DNA of 64,000 nucleotides, from NCBI RefSeq assembly GCF_003710905.1, contig NZ_RHHV01000001.1, positions 34,377 to 98,376 on the forward strand, in the 5' to 3' direction. The notes beneath the pieces are model-generated. The model did no database searches. It saw nothing but the letters and a program-made list of their open reading frames with translations, and had not been told where the DNA came from. This document shows, piece by piece, positions 1 to 8,454 of the stretch. Each line of letters opens with the position of its first letter. Within the stretch, counting starts at the first letter, position 1. The translations under genes and the position numbers were made by a program. This DNA comes from Brevibacillus parabrevis. GTDB taxonomy: Bacteria; Bacillota; Bacilli; Brevibacillales; Brevibacillaceae.

Positions 1-1
1 G

Positions 2-736
2 TATCCGCTTGGCAATGATCAGTTGGGGCGATGCGTCTTGTCCCGGCTGATCTACGGCATCCGTCCCAGCTTGCTGTGGGTGCTCGCAGCGCTCGTGTTG
101 TCTGTGGGCATCGGGGGAATCGTCGGTTTTGTGGCCGGATATTTCCGCGGGCGGCTGGACGCCGTTTTGATGCGGTTGTGCGATGTCATGCTGTCTTTTC
201 CCGGGTATGTGATGACTTTGGCCATCATCGGGATTATGGGAGTGGGCCTGGAAAATATTTTGATTGCGTTTGTCCTCTCCAAATGGCCCTGGTTTGCCAG
301 GGTGATTCGCACCTCTGTGAGACAGTACGCAGAGGCGGATTATGTCCGGTTTGCCAAAGCGATCGGGATCAGCGACTGGCAAATCATGACGAGGCATATC
401 GCTTTGGTGGCGACTCCCGACATCGCCGTGATTGCCAGCAGTTCCTTGGGGTCGATGATCTTGCAAATATCCGGGTTCTCGTTTCTGGGGCTGGGAATCC
501 AGGCTCCGAACGCCGAGTGGGGCATGATGCTGAGCGAAGCGCGGGAAGTCATGTTTTCCCGCCCGGAGCTGATGCTTGCCCCTGGTTTGGCGATCGTCCT
601 GACGGTTTGCGCGGTCAACTTTTTGGCGGATGCGCTTCAGACAGCCCTGGACCCGAAGCTTGGGCGGAGCAGGCAAAAGCCGCAAGCGCTCGTTTCCGCC
701 CTGGATACCGGAATCAGTGGAAAGAGCGGGAGGTGA
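2..736 (+). CDS. cntC: Opine-metallophore/nickel-type ABC transporter permease, 5' truncated by the window
   Basis: This inner-membrane permease belongs to the DppC/NikC family and forms part of the channel of an importer for metal-metallophore complexes or peptides. The reading frame is already open at base 2 and encodes the typical pre-TM2 segment (PLGNDQLGR), so the true start lies upstream; an internal ATG at 23 is not the start. Several hydrophobic helices follow, with an EAA-type cytoplasmic loop (YVRFAKAIGISDWQ) that contacts the ATPase. The stop sits six bases before the next ATG. The downstream order of ATPase, ATPase and MFS exporter matches cntC-D-F-E of staphylopine-type loci. The family assignment is firm; the cnt assignment rests on context because the synthesis genes and binding protein are outside the window. 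Confidence 0.8.
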   Translation, partial: YPLGNDQLGRCVLSRLIYGIRPSLLWVLAALVLSVGIGGIVGFVAGYFRGRLDAVLMRLCDVMLSFPGYVMTLAIIGIMGVGLENILIAFVLSKWPWFARVIRTSVRQYAEADYVRFAKAIGISDWQIMTRHIALVATPDIAVIASSSLGSMILQISGFSFLGLGIQAPNAEWGMMLSEAREVMFSRPELMLAPGLAIVLTVCAVNFLADALQTALDPKLGRSRQKPQALVSALDTGISGKSGR

Positions 737-742
737 TTGCAC

Positions 743-1564
743 ATGGCTGTACTGGAAGTAGCGGATTTGCAAATTTGGGACAGCGGCACGAATCAATGCC
801 TGGTCGCTGGCAGTTCTTTTCAGGTAAAAGCCGGGAGTTGTCTGGCGATTGTCGGGGAAAGCGGGAGCGGGAAGTCGCTGACCTGCAAGGCGATTATGCG
901 GCTGAACGACAGCGGGCTTCGTCAGTCTGGAGAAATCCGGTTCAAAGGGGAGAACTTGCTGGCTCTCTCGGAAAAAGAGATGCGCCAAAAGCGCGGGAAA
1001 CAGATTTGCCTGATTGTGCAAAATGGGATGCGTGCCTTTGACCCTTCATGCGTAGTTGGGGTGCATCTGCTTGAGACGATTGCTACTCACTTTGACTGGG
1101 GGCGTGACGAGATAACGACCAGGCTGACAGCGGCCATGGAGAGCGTCATGCTGAGAAATCCGCGGGAGATCATGAACAAGTATCCCCACCAGTTGTCCGG
1201 AGGGATGCTGCAACGGATCATGATTGCCCTGGCGCTTGTGCTTGCCCCTGATCTCATCATCGCCGATGAGCCGACGACAGCTCTCGACGCCGTCTCGGCC
1301 TTTGAAGTGGTAGAGCAGCTCATGGCTTTGCGTCAGAACACGGGCTGCGCGATGATTTTCGTCTCGCACGACTTGGGCGTCGTCAAAAAGATCGCGGATG
1401 AGGTGCTGGTCATGAAGGAAGGGGCAGTGGTCGAGAGCGGAGCGGCGCACCAGATCTTTTCCAAGGCGCGGCATGAGTATACGCGTTATCTCGTGTCCAA
1501 CAAGCTTGCGCTCAGCCAGCGATTCAGCCAGGTGATGGGAGGCGTGGACGTTGCTGAAGGTTGA
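743..1564 (+). CDS. cntD: ABC transporter ATPase, CntD/NikD/DppD type
   Basis: This cytoplasmic ATPase would energise the permease encoded just upstream. A Walker A motif (GESGSGKS) lies near residue 40, the signature LSGGMLQR near residue 155, and Walker B (LIIADEP) directly follows, with the switch histidine in VSHDLG. At 273 residues it is slightly short for the DppD class, which usually carries a C-terminal extension with a 4Fe-4S-type motif; no such Cys cluster is visible, as is usual for NikD. The ATG at 743 is preferred over a TTG at 737 because GGAGGTGA ends six bases before it. It overlaps the next gene by 14 bases, so translation of the two ATPases is probably coupled. Confidence 0.85.
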   Translation: MAVLEVADLQIWDSGTNQCLVAGSSFQVKAGSCLAIVGESGSGKSLTCKAIMRLNDSGLRQSGEIRFKGENLLALSEKEMRQKRGKQICLIVQNGMRAFDPSCVVGVHLLETIATHFDWGRDEITTRLTAAMESVMLRNPREIMNKYPHQLSGGMLQRIMIALALVLAPDLIIADEPTTALDAVSAFEVVEQLMALRQNTGCAMIFVSHDLGVVKKIADEVLVMKEGAVVESGAAHQIFSKARHEYTRYLVSNKLALSQRFSQVMGGVDVAEG

Positions 1565-2294
1565 AGGGGTAGCGAAAGCGTATAAAAAAGCAGGTCTTTT
1601 TTCCAGAGAAAGAGAGCAAGTGCTGGCGGATATCCATTTTGCCTGCGATTACGGAGAATGTCTGGGGATCATCGGGGAGAGCGGAAGCGGGAAGTCGACG
1701 CTGGGACGGCTCGTGCTGGGGATTGAGCAGCCGGATCGCGGAAGCATTTTGTTCGAGGGAGAGAGCGTGACGAAGCGCAGGGGCCGAGCCGGGAAAATCA
1801 GCGCTGTGTTCCAGGATTACACTTCTTCGATCAATCCGTTTTATACCGTCGAAGCGGCGATTATGGAGTCGTTGCGCTTGATCGGGATGGGAGGGCAGGA
1901 GGCAAGTGACAAGCTCGACTTTTTGCTGGATCAGGTCGGGCTTGATCGCTCCTATCGCCAAAAGCATCCGCATGAGCTGTCCGGGGGCGAAGTGCAGCGA
2001 GTGTGCATCGCAAGGGCTGTCGCGACAAATCCCACGTGCATCGTCCTGGACGAAGCGATCAGTTCGTTGGACGGTTCCGTGCAAATGCAGGTGCTGCAAT
2101 TGTTGAAGCAGCTCGGGCAGACATACCGCATGAGCTACCTGTTTATTACGCACGATTTGCAGGCGGCGGCTTATTTATGCGACCGGGTGATGATCGTACA
2201 TCGCGGACGAGTGGTAGAGACGGTCGCGGTCGAGCAACTGAAAGACGTACAGTCTGCCTATGCCAGAAAGCTGTTGGGCATGGTCATGCTGTAA
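1551..2294 (+). CDS. cntF: ABC transporter ATPase, CntF/NikE/DppF type
   Basis: This is the second ATPase subunit of the importer, expected to pair with the upstream ATPase as NikE pairs with NikD. The 247-residue protein has Walker A (GESGSGKST) near residue 45, signature LSGGEVQR near 145, and a Walker B region (CIVLDEAIS) in which the usual DEP is DEA. The TTG at 1551 is used: GGGAGG precedes it by about eight bases and it lies inside the end of the previous gene. It is shorter than OppF-type proteins and lacks their C-terminal substrate-family extension, as NikE does. The stop is followed after 33 bases by the MFS exporter gene. Confidence 0.83.
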   Translation: MLKVEGVAKAYKKAGLFSREREQVLADIHFACDYGECLGIIGESGSGKSTLGRLVLGIEQPDRGSILFEGESVTKRRGRAGKISAVFQDYTSSINPFYTVEAAIMESLRLIGMGGQEASDKLDFLLDQVGLDRSYRQKHPHELSGGEVQRVCIARAVATNPTCIVLDEAISSLDGSVQMQVLQLLKQLGQTYRMSYLFITHDLQAAAYLCDRVMIVHRGRVVETVAVEQLKDVQSAYARKLLGMVML

Positions 2295-2327
2295 TGTAAC
2301 GACGACAGACAAGGAGGGAGAGCTGTT

Positions 2328-3539
2328 GTGAAGGGAGCGTTGGCCTGGCCTTTTTTGCGGTTGTATGTTTTGACTCTTTTCTATTTTAGCGCCAACTCCA
2401 TACTGAATGTGATCATTCCGCTGCAAGGCTCATCGCTGGGGGCTTCCAATACGACCATCGGGATAGTCATGGGGGCGTATTTGTTTACGACAATGCTGCT
2501 GCGCCCGTGGGCTGGTCACATTATTCAAAAGCGCGGGCCGATCAAGGTGCTCCGCACGATTTTGATCCTGAACGGGGCGGCGTTGATCCTGTACACGTTT
2601 ACCGGACTGGAAGGGTATTTTGTCGCTCGCATGCTGCAAGGGGTGTGCACGGCCTTTTTCTCCATGGCTTTGCAGCTCGGCATTATTGATGCCCTGCCGG
2701 AAAAAGAACGCTCCCAAGGGATATCGATGTACTCGTTGTGCGCGTATTTGCCAGGGATCGTCGGGCCGCTTTTGGCTTTGGGCATCTGGCAGCCCGGGGA
2801 GATGGGCAGCTTTGCCGTCACGATGATCGCGATTGCGATTTTGACGGGTGTGGTCGGGTTCACCGCCAAAATCGACGATCCAAGCGATGGGCAAGCCGGG
2901 GCTGGCGGGCAAGGACAGGCGAATGCGAATGGAAAAGCGGAAACCTTTTCGGCGTTCGGCCCATTTTTCAAAAATCCGCACTTGCTCGCATGCAGTGTGC
3001 TGATGCTGACATCCTCGCTTGTATTCGGGGCGGTGACTGCTTTTATTCCGTTGTACGCACTGCAAATTGCCGGCGGTCATGCGGGAGTTTTCCTGATGCT
3101 GCAGGCGGGAACGGTCGTTTTGGCGCGGTTTGTTTTGCGAAAAAAAATTCCTTCCGATGGCAAATGGCGCGCTTCTTTTATTATGGGAGTGATGCTTATA
3201 CTCGCTGTCGCGGCACAGAGTGTGAGCTTGTCCGCTGCGGGCGGGTTTGTCTTCTTTTACGTAGGGGCTGTGTTGATGGGAATCGCGCAGGCGCTGCTCT
3301 ATCCGACATTGACCACGTATTTGACCTTTGTTTTGCCGCAGGCAAGCCGCAATGTCCTGATCGGTTTGTTTATCGCCACAGCCGATCTCGGTGTTTCGCT
3401 CGGCGGGATTATCATGGGGCCAGTCGCGGATTTGTCTTCGTATTCGTTCATGTATATGCTGTGCGCTTTGCTGGGAGTGGCTATGACCTTGTTTGCCTAT
3501 GAGCGGCGCAAAGCGCTGACAGAGGCGAAGGCGGCGTAG
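2328..3539 (+). CDS. cntE: MFS exporter, CntE-like (opine metallophore export)
   Basis: This 403-residue membrane protein has about twelve hydrophobic helices and a central cytoplasmic loop rich in Gly and Ala around residues 185-205. MFS motif A is poorly preserved as RPWAGHIIQKRG after TM2. The GTG at 2328 is preceded by AAGGAGGGAG. In staphylopine, pseudopaline and bacillopaline loci an MFS or EamA-type exporter secretes the apo-metallophore, and in the Staphylococcus locus the gene follows cntF exactly as here. I infer the same role. The alternative, a drug or sugar exporter that merely lies at the operon end, is less likely given the gene order. A terminator follows directly. Confidence 0.75.
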   Translation: MKGALAWPFLRLYVLTLFYFSANSILNVIIPLQGSSLGASNTTIGIVMGAYLFTTMLLRPWAGHIIQKRGPIKVLRTILILNGAALILYTFTGLEGYFVARMLQGVCTAFFSMALQLGIIDALPEKERSQGISMYSLCAYLPGIVGPLLALGIWQPGEMGSFAVTMIAIAILTGVVGFTAKIDDPSDGQAGAGGQGQANANGKAETFSAFGPFFKNPHLLACSVLMLTSSLVFGAVTAFIPLYALQIAGGHAGVFLMLQAGTVVLARFVLRKKIPSDGKWRASFIMGVMLILAVAAQSVSLSAAGGFVFFYVGAVLMGIAQALLYPTLTTYLTFVLPQASRNVLIGLFIATADLGVSLGGIIMGPVADLSSYSFMYMLCALLGVAMTLFAYERRKALTEAKAA

Positions 3540-3550
3540 AAAAGAAAAAG

Positions 3551-3595
3551 GAGCGGAAGGCCGGAGTGTAGCCAGCCTGTCCGCTCTTTGTTTTG
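3551..3595 (+). terminator. Intrinsic terminator of the metallophore operon
   Basis: GAGCGGA at 3551-3557 pairs with TCCGCTC at 3580-3586 and is followed by TTTGTTTTG. It lies 11 bases after the MFS stop and before the convergent butanediol dehydrogenase gene. Confidence 0.75.
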
Positions 3596-3629
3596 TGAGA
3601 GGGATTCATGATATTGGAATCGTTTTCGG

Positions 3630-4682
3630 TTACGCTTTTGGACTGACGAGGATTTTCACCTGATTTTTCTCTTTCAGGAGCGCTTCGAAGCCGTGATCGA
3701 CGATTTCGTCCAGCTTGATGCGTTGGGTAACGAGCTTGTCCGCCGGGAAGAAGCCTTTTTCCATCAGGCTGATTACGGCCGGGAATACGTCGCGGTAGCC
3801 GATGATGCCAGTCATGGAGCGTTCTTTCATGACGATGTTGTTCGGCTTGATCGACGCTTCGCGTTCAAAGATGCTGACGATCATGATTTGTCCGGCGATT
3901 TTCGTAGACTCGATCGCTTGGGTGAGAACTGGTGGCACGCCTGTTACTTCGAAGGCAATGTCAGCCCCGCCGTTGGTGCGGTTGTGAATTTCCTGAACCA
4001 CGTCGTATTCTTGTGGGTCGAGGACGATTGCGCCCAGCTCTGCTGCCTTGCTTTTGCGCTCAGGAGACAGCTCGACAGCGTAAATTTCTGCTGCGCCTGC
4101 CGCTTTCAACGCTTCGATCACGAGCAATCCGATTGGTCCGGCACCGAAGACGACTGCTTTGTCTCCTGCTTTCAGTTGGCTGGAACGCACAGCGTAAAGA
4201 GCTACAGCAGATGGCTCGACCAGTGCGCCTTGCTCATAGGAGAGGCTGTCCGGGATTTTGTGAACCATGTGTTCGTCGCAAGCAACGTATTCCGAGAAGC
4301 CGCCACCGCCGCCAGCGAGGCCGAGGAAGCCCATTTTGCTGCACAGGTTGTATTTGCCCTGGTTGCAAGCCGCGCAAGTGCCGCACGCGAAAACAGGTTC
4401 AACAACGACGCGGTCGCCAACCTTGATATTTTGTACGCCTTCACCGATCTCGACAACTTGTCCGGAAAATTCATGTCCCATGACAATTGGCGCTTTTTCG
4501 CCAGTGAGCGGGTGAGCGGTTCCTTCCGGGATGAAGATTGGTCCAGCTACGTATTCATGCAGGTCGCTTCCGCAAATGCCGCACCATTCCACTCTGATTT
4601 TTACCTGTCCTTTGCGAGGTTCAGGTTGTTCGATTGTTTCCAGACGGAGGTCCTTTAAACCATGCCAGCGTAACGCTTTCAT
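3630..4682 (-). CDS. bdhA: (R,R)-2,3-butanediol dehydrogenase / acetoin reductase
   Basis: This zinc-dependent medium-chain dehydrogenase interconverts acetoin and 2,3-butanediol with NAD(H), a cytoplasmic overflow-metabolism step. The N-terminal catalytic domain shows CGICGSDLHEY (catalytic zinc Cys near residue 37), GHEFSG (zinc His/Glu near 70) and four structural-zinc cysteines in CGTCAACNQGKYNLC (near 100-114). A Rossmann domain with GAGPIG follows. The 350 residues fit B. subtilis BdhA (about 346). An AAGGAG site precedes the ATG at 4682. The gene is divergent from a LacI regulator across 332 bp containing a perfect operator-like palindrome, so control by that regulator is likely. Sorbitol or threonine dehydrogenase are less likely alternatives. 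Confidence 0.88.
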   Translation of the reverse strand: MKALRWHGLKDLRLETIEQPEPRKGQVKIRVEWCGICGSDLHEYVAGPIFIPEGTAHPLTGEKAPIVMGHEFSGQVVEIGEGVQNIKVGDRVVVEPVFACGTCAACNQGKYNLCSKMGFLGLAGGGGGFSEYVACDEHMVHKIPDSLSYEQGALVEPSAVALYAVRSSQLKAGDKAVVFGAGPIGLLVIEALKAAGAAEIYAVELSPERKSKAAELGAIVLDPQEYDVVQEIHNRTNGGADIAFEVTGVPPVLTQAIESTKIAGQIMIVSIFEREASIKPNNIVMKERSMTGIIGYRDVFPAVISLMEKGFFPADKLVTQRIKLDEIVDHGFEALLKEKNQVKILVSPKA

Positions 4683-4743
4683 AAATGGTCAGCTCCTTGT
4701 AGGTGGATAAAATATATGATGATCGGAATCAGTAATTAAAACA

Positions 4744-4755
4744 GGAAACGTTTCC
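4744..4755. promoter_or_regulatory. LacI-family operator-like palindrome
   Basis: GGAAACGTTTCC is a perfect 12-bp palindrome with the central CG typical of LacI/GalR operators. It lies 62 bp upstream of bdhA. A related site, GAAAACGATTCC, lies at 4980-4991, 24 bp before the LacI-type gene. The regulator may repress both directions, or the sites may serve CcpA. Confidence 0.65.
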
Positions 4756-4979
4756 GAAAAATAATATGTCATAACTTTGACATATTGTCAAACTGTAATA
4801 TCGAGTGAAAATCGTGCGACTGATTGTTGAGTGGGAAATCGAGCGAATGTTTTTGGTTTGGCTGAAAATATCCGTTGTTGCATGCGTGAAGGCTCTGACC
4901 GGGCGTGGCGTTTGCATTACCGCCAGAGCCGCGTGTGATATAATAACGATAATAAAAGCGGCAGATTCGTAAGAAAGCA

Positions 4980-4991
4980 GAAAACGATTCC
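4980..4991. promoter_or_regulatory. Second, imperfect LacI-type operator
   Basis: GAAAACGATTCC matches the palindrome at 4744 at 10 of 12 positions and lies just before the regulator's ribosome-binding site. This fits autoregulation. The two sites are about 236 bp apart, which would allow looping. Confidence 0.5.
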
Positions 4992-5014
4992 AAGCAGGAA
5001 AGGAAAGCATTGCA

Positions 5015-6058
5015 TTGGATACCAATCATAAAGTGACGATTGAAGACGTGGCGAAAAAAGCAGGGGTAGGAATTGCTACTGTGTCGCGAGCGATCAATGA
5101 CAGCGAAGGGATCAGCCCGAAGACGAAAGCGCTGGTTCTCCAGGTGATTGAGGAACTCGGATTTACCCCGAACACTTCTGCGCAGAGCCTGAAAGTACGC
5201 CAGACGTATCAGATCGCGCTGGCTGTGCCGGACATTCGCAACGCGATTATCCCGGACATTGCCTGGTCTGTGGAGCAAGCGGCGAAGCAGCACGGCTATC
5301 GCGTCGTGCAAATCAACACGTCAGGCAATGCGCGGACCGAGCTGGAGACTGTCCGCGAGGTGAAAAAGCTGCACGTGGACGGGCTGATCATCATGCCGCT
5401 CGCCTACCCGAAAACGCTTGTTCCGCTGATCAACAAGGCGAGCGTCCCGGTTTCGATTATCAACTACGGGAAAAGGCTTGAAGAAAACGTGAAGGCCGAC
5501 GTCGTCAGCATGGCTCGCCAGGAGGGGCGGCTTGTCATGGAGCATCTGATCAAAATCGGGCGGACGCGGATTGCTTACGCCGGGGCGCCTAAAGACAAGA
5601 TCGAGGAACGCTACTTTGCGTACGAAGGATCGCTCAGTCACGTCGATCCTTCGCTGGTGTATTTCGGCGAGGACTTCTCCTTTGAGACTGGCCGCCGGGC
5701 CGCTGACTATTTTTTCAGCCTGAAAAACATGCCGGACGCCATCTACGCGGTCAACGACATGGTGGCGATTGGGATCGTGAATCGCTTCAAAGAGCTGGGC
5801 GTTCGCGTTCCGGAAGATGTGGCGATCGTGGGGATCGACAACAATGTCTGGACGACGATCACGACTCCGCAGATCAGTTCTGTGTCCATCATGGGGGAGG
5901 AAGTGGCACGGCTGGCTACCGAGCTGCTTTTGAAACGGATTCGCGAAAACGGTTCCGGTGCATATGAGCGGGTACAGTTTGAACCGAGGCTCATTGTCAG
6001 GGAATCAAGCGTGGCGATGATTCGCAAGTCGCCGATGGATAACGAGCTGCCAAGATGA
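5015..6058 (+). CDS. LacI/GalR-family transcriptional regulator
   Basis: This 347-residue repressor has an N-terminal LacI helix-turn-helix (residues 6-26, VTIEDVAKKAGVGIATVSRA) and hinge helix, then a periplasmic-binding-like effector domain (from about residue 62) containing YAVNDMVAIG and VGIDN. The TTG at 5015 (protein MDTNHKVTIEDV) is chosen because it gives the normal N-terminus and follows AGGAAAGGAAAG. It is divergent from bdhA with operator-like palindromes at both ends of the intergenic region, so bdhA is its likely target. The effector cannot be read from the sequence. A strong terminator follows. Confidence 0.85.
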   Translation: MDTNHKVTIEDVAKKAGVGIATVSRAINDSEGISPKTKALVLQVIEELGFTPNTSAQSLKVRQTYQIALAVPDIRNAIIPDIAWSVEQAAKQHGYRVVQINTSGNARTELETVREVKKLHVDGLIIMPLAYPKTLVPLINKASVPVSIINYGKRLEENVKADVVSMARQEGRLVMEHLIKIGRTRIAYAGAPKDKIEERYFAYEGSLSHVDPSLVYFGEDFSFETGRRAADYFFSLKNMPDAIYAVNDMVAIGIVNRFKELGVRVPEDVAIVGIDNNVWTTITTPQISSVSIMGEEVARLATELLLKRIRENGSGAYERVQFEPRLIVRESSVAMIRKSPMDNELPR

Positions 6059-6061
6059 AGG

Positions 6062-6115
6062 AAGCCGAGAGCTGGACAGGAAGGAATTGCTCCTGCGATC
6101 TCTCGGCTTTTTTTA
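6062..6115 (+). terminator. Intrinsic terminator after the LacI-type gene
   Basis: AAGCCGAGAG at 6062-6071 pairs with CTCTCGGCTT at 6100-6109 as a perfect 10-bp stem, with a run of T to 6114. It starts three bases after the stop. Confidence 0.85.
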
Positions 6116-6131
6116 TTGGGGAAAAGCCGAT

Positions 6132-6737
6132 TTATTTCAGCGGCTCTTTTGTCAGCAACAGACCGTTCAATAAAGCGGTGAGGCTTTGCAACGCTTTGGA
6201 CAAATCCGCTTCCGGCGCGTCGGAGTTGGCGAGCCAAAAGGCAGTATCAGCCAGGCCGCCGTTCAACAGCCGGGCAAGCGCTTCGTGGTCTGTTTTGACA
6301 ATCATGCCATCTTCCATCAACTGGCGGAGCGTTTCCGCCATCGTCGCCAGGCATTGGGACTGGGAGGATTGCCAGTAGGCATTGCCCAGGATGGAAGGTG
6401 CGTCCCGCAGGACAATGCGCTGAATCTCCGGCTCAAGCGCCATGGCGAGATAAGCGCGGCAACGGCAGACAAAGCCTTCCCATGCATTTTCCGCTTCTGT
6501 GGAGATGGTGGCGAGCTTTTCGTCCATTTCTGCGTCGATTTGCTTGACCACTTCTGCGAGCAGACCTTTTTTGTCTCCGAAATGATGGTAAAGCGCTCCG
6601 CGGGTAAGTCCGACAGAGGCTGTGAGATCGTCCATGGATGTGTCCGCATATCCGATTGTGCCAAAGGCTTGTCTGGCTGCACTTACCAGCTTGGCGCGGG
6701 TTTCTGTTAGCATTTCTTGGCGTGTCTTGCGGGTCAT
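6132..6737 (-). CDS. TetR-family repressor of the adjacent MFS gene
   Basis: This 201-residue protein has an N-terminal TetR helix-turn-helix (residues about 10-55, with MDDLTASVGLTRGALYHHF) and a helical ligand domain resembling the C-terminal domain of SmtA/AcrR-type regulators. The ATG at 6737 is chosen because AGGAGGAGT precedes it; an upstream extension in the same frame would run through the promoter and operators and is rejected. The divergent MFS gene starts 131 bp away and the gap holds two inverted repeats overlapping both promoters. This is the usual arrangement for a drug-responsive local repressor controlling itself and an efflux pump. The inducer is unknown. Confidence 0.87.
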   Translation of the reverse strand: MTRKTRQEMLTETRAKLVSAARQAFGTIGYADTSMDDLTASVGLTRGALYHHFGDKKGLLAEVVKQIDAEMDEKLATISTEAENAWEGFVCRCRAYLAMALEPEIQRIVLRDAPSILGNAYWQSSQSQCLATMAETLRQLMEDGMIVKTDHEALARLLNGGLADTAFWLANSDAPEADLSKALQSLTALLNGLLLTKEPLK

Positions 6738-6765
6738 GGGACTCCTCCTGTTTGATTGGTATGGA

Positions 6766-6818
6766 TTGACATACGTCGCGTATGTTTTTATGATATTGGC
6801 ATACGGGACGTATGTCAA
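6766..6818. promoter_or_regulatory. Overlapping divergent promoters with twin TetR operators
   Basis: On the plus strand TTGACA (6766-6771) and TATGAT (6789-6794) are 17 bp apart and drive the MFS gene. On the minus strand TTGACA (6813-6818) and TATCAT (6790-6795) are also 17 bp apart and drive the TetR gene. Two inverted repeats, ACATACG-TCG-CGTATGT (6769-6785) and CATACG-GGA-CGTATG (6800-6814), overlap the two -35 regions; their centres are 30 bp apart. A repressor on both sites would block both promoters. Confidence 0.85.
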
Positions 6819-6867
6819 CTTGAAAGGACGGTCGTGACAAGTCATCCTACATTTACGGAGGTGCATC

Positions 6868-8094
6868 ATGTTTCGCTCATACCGTGAGATATTTCAAACT
6901 CCTGGAACGAAGGGGTTTTCTGCGGCTGGCTTTATTGCCAGAATGCCGATTTCCATGATGGGGATCGGAATCGTTACCATGCTGTCTCAGCTGCGAGGCG
7001 AGTATTGGCTGGCAGGTGCTGTGGCAGCGACGTTTGCCTTGGCATCTGCGCTCTTGGCTCCCCATATCTCGCGGCTGGCTGACAGGCTGGGGCAATCCCG
7101 CGTGCTGCTGCCTGCTGCGGGGATCAGCGTAACCGCTGCTGCTATTTTGCTTTTATGCACAAGGCTCGGGGCGCCGGACTGGACGCTGTTTTTGGCAGCG
7201 CTGTTCGCCGGGGGAATGCCGAACATGGCAGCGATGGTGCGCGCTCGCTGGGCTGCGATTTTGGGCGGCTCCCCCAAGCTGCACACCGCGTTTTCTTTTG
7301 AATCGGTGGTGGATGAGATTTGCTTTATTGTCGGACCGATCGTTTCCGTAAGCTTGAGTGTGGCAGTCTTTCCCGAAGCGGGGCCGCTGTTGTCTTGCCT
7401 TTTCTTGCTGACAGGAGTGGTGCTGTTTACGCTGCAAAAGGGTACAGAGCCAAAAGTGCGCCCTATTGATCCTGAGGAAAAAGGGAGCGTCATCAAGCTC
7501 GGCTCCTTGCAGGCACTGGTGTTTACGCTCGCAGCCATGGGTGTCATTTTTGGCGCGGTGGATGTCGTCACGGTAGCTTTTGCCGAGGAACAGGGCAACA
7601 AAGTCGCTGCGAGCATCGTGTTGTCGATATACGCAGTCGGCTCGTGCCTGGCTGGGCTTGTGTACGGTACGCTCAGTCTGAAAGCGCCTTTGCACCGACA
7701 ATTTTTACAGGCAGTCGCGCTGTGCATGGTCATGATGCTGCCGCTGTTTTTGGTGAGCAACCTCTTCTCCCTCGCCATCGTCGTGTTCTTCGCTGGCCTG
7801 TCAGTGGCGCCAACGATGATTGTGACGATGGGGCTGGTAGAAAAAATTGTCCCGCGATCGATGGTGACAGAAGGCATGACATGGGCCATTACAGGCTTGG
7901 GGATTGGCGTGGCGTTCGGCTCTGCGGCAGCGGGCTGGGTGATCGACGGGTTCGGTTCTCACGCAGGCTTCATGGTGGCGATTGTGGCGGGAGTTTTGGC
8001 CATGCTGATCGCGGGATTGGGTTATCGTTCGTTGCGCTCGGCGCATATTCGCGCCATCTCGCGCGCGGAGGAAGCAGCTGTGAAGCATGGGTAA
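6868..8094 (+). CDS. MFS efflux transporter controlled by the TetR neighbour
   Basis: This 408-residue integral membrane protein has about twelve hydrophobic helices. The loop after TM2 reads HISRLADRLGQSR, a form of MFS motif A. The ATG at 6868 is preceded by ACGGAGGTG. Its family resembles DHA1-like exporters of small hydrophobic compounds, but the substrate cannot be deduced. A perfectly spaced sigma-A promoter with two TetR operators lies upstream, so it is probably kept off until an inducing compound enters the cell. Normal-GC sequence ends with this gene and an AT-rich stretch of about 3.4 kb follows. Confidence 0.85.
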   Translation: MFRSYREIFQTPGTKGFSAAGFIARMPISMMGIGIVTMLSQLRGEYWLAGAVAATFALASALLAPHISRLADRLGQSRVLLPAAGISVTAAAILLLCTRLGAPDWTLFLAALFAGGMPNMAAMVRARWAAILGGSPKLHTAFSFESVVDEICFIVGPIVSVSLSVAVFPEAGPLLSCLFLLTGVVLFTLQKGTEPKVRPIDPEEKGSVIKLGSLQALVFTLAAMGVIFGAVDVVTVAFAEEQGNKVAASIVLSIYAVGSCLAGLVYGTLSLKAPLHRQFLQAVALCMVMMLPLFLVSNLFSLAIVVFFAGLSVAPTMIVTMGLVEKIVPRSMVTEGMTWAITGLGIGVAFGSAAAGWVIDGFGSHAGFMVAIVAGVLAMLIAGLGYRSLRSAHIRAISRAEEAAVKHG

Positions 8095-8337
8095 AGGCGT
8101 GTTTGGTAGGAATGTTGCCGTTGGATGCGACTATGAGAAAATTGGAGATGGGATGAGAGTGTGTAGAACGACACTTTTTCTTAGAGTTTTTATAATGCTC
8201 ATTCGCAAAATAAAGATAAGAGCGGAAATGAAACCTGTTAAATCAATGATGCGCTGAGAACTGGTCTGCCAACTGCTTACATGAATTAAGGAAACCAACG
8301 GATGGACAAAAGTAGTTTAGCTTAGCATGCACATTGA

Positions 8338-8454
8338 ACTGTAATACGATATTGTATTTGCTCTGAAATACGGAAGACAGGTGATTTACGGCAAATGAAA
8401 TCGAAAGCAGGAAAACTCTTGTGGGAGCTGTACGAGCGAAAAGGGGAGAAGTAG
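8338..8454 (+). pseudogene. Possible C-terminal remnant of a TPR/Rap-like regulator
   Basis: The frame ending at the TAG at 8452-8454 reads like the last helices of a tetratricopeptide regulator (IRKTGDLRQMKSKAGK followed by LLWELYERKGEK). It opens at a TGA at 8335-8337 with no start codon. Directly after it, the frame from 8461 encodes a short hydrophobic segment and a charged tail (RKLAQIILILVSILSQ and onward) that resembles a Phr-type exported peptide but also lacks a proper start. Both look decayed. The assignment rests on general resemblance only. Confidence 0.3.
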
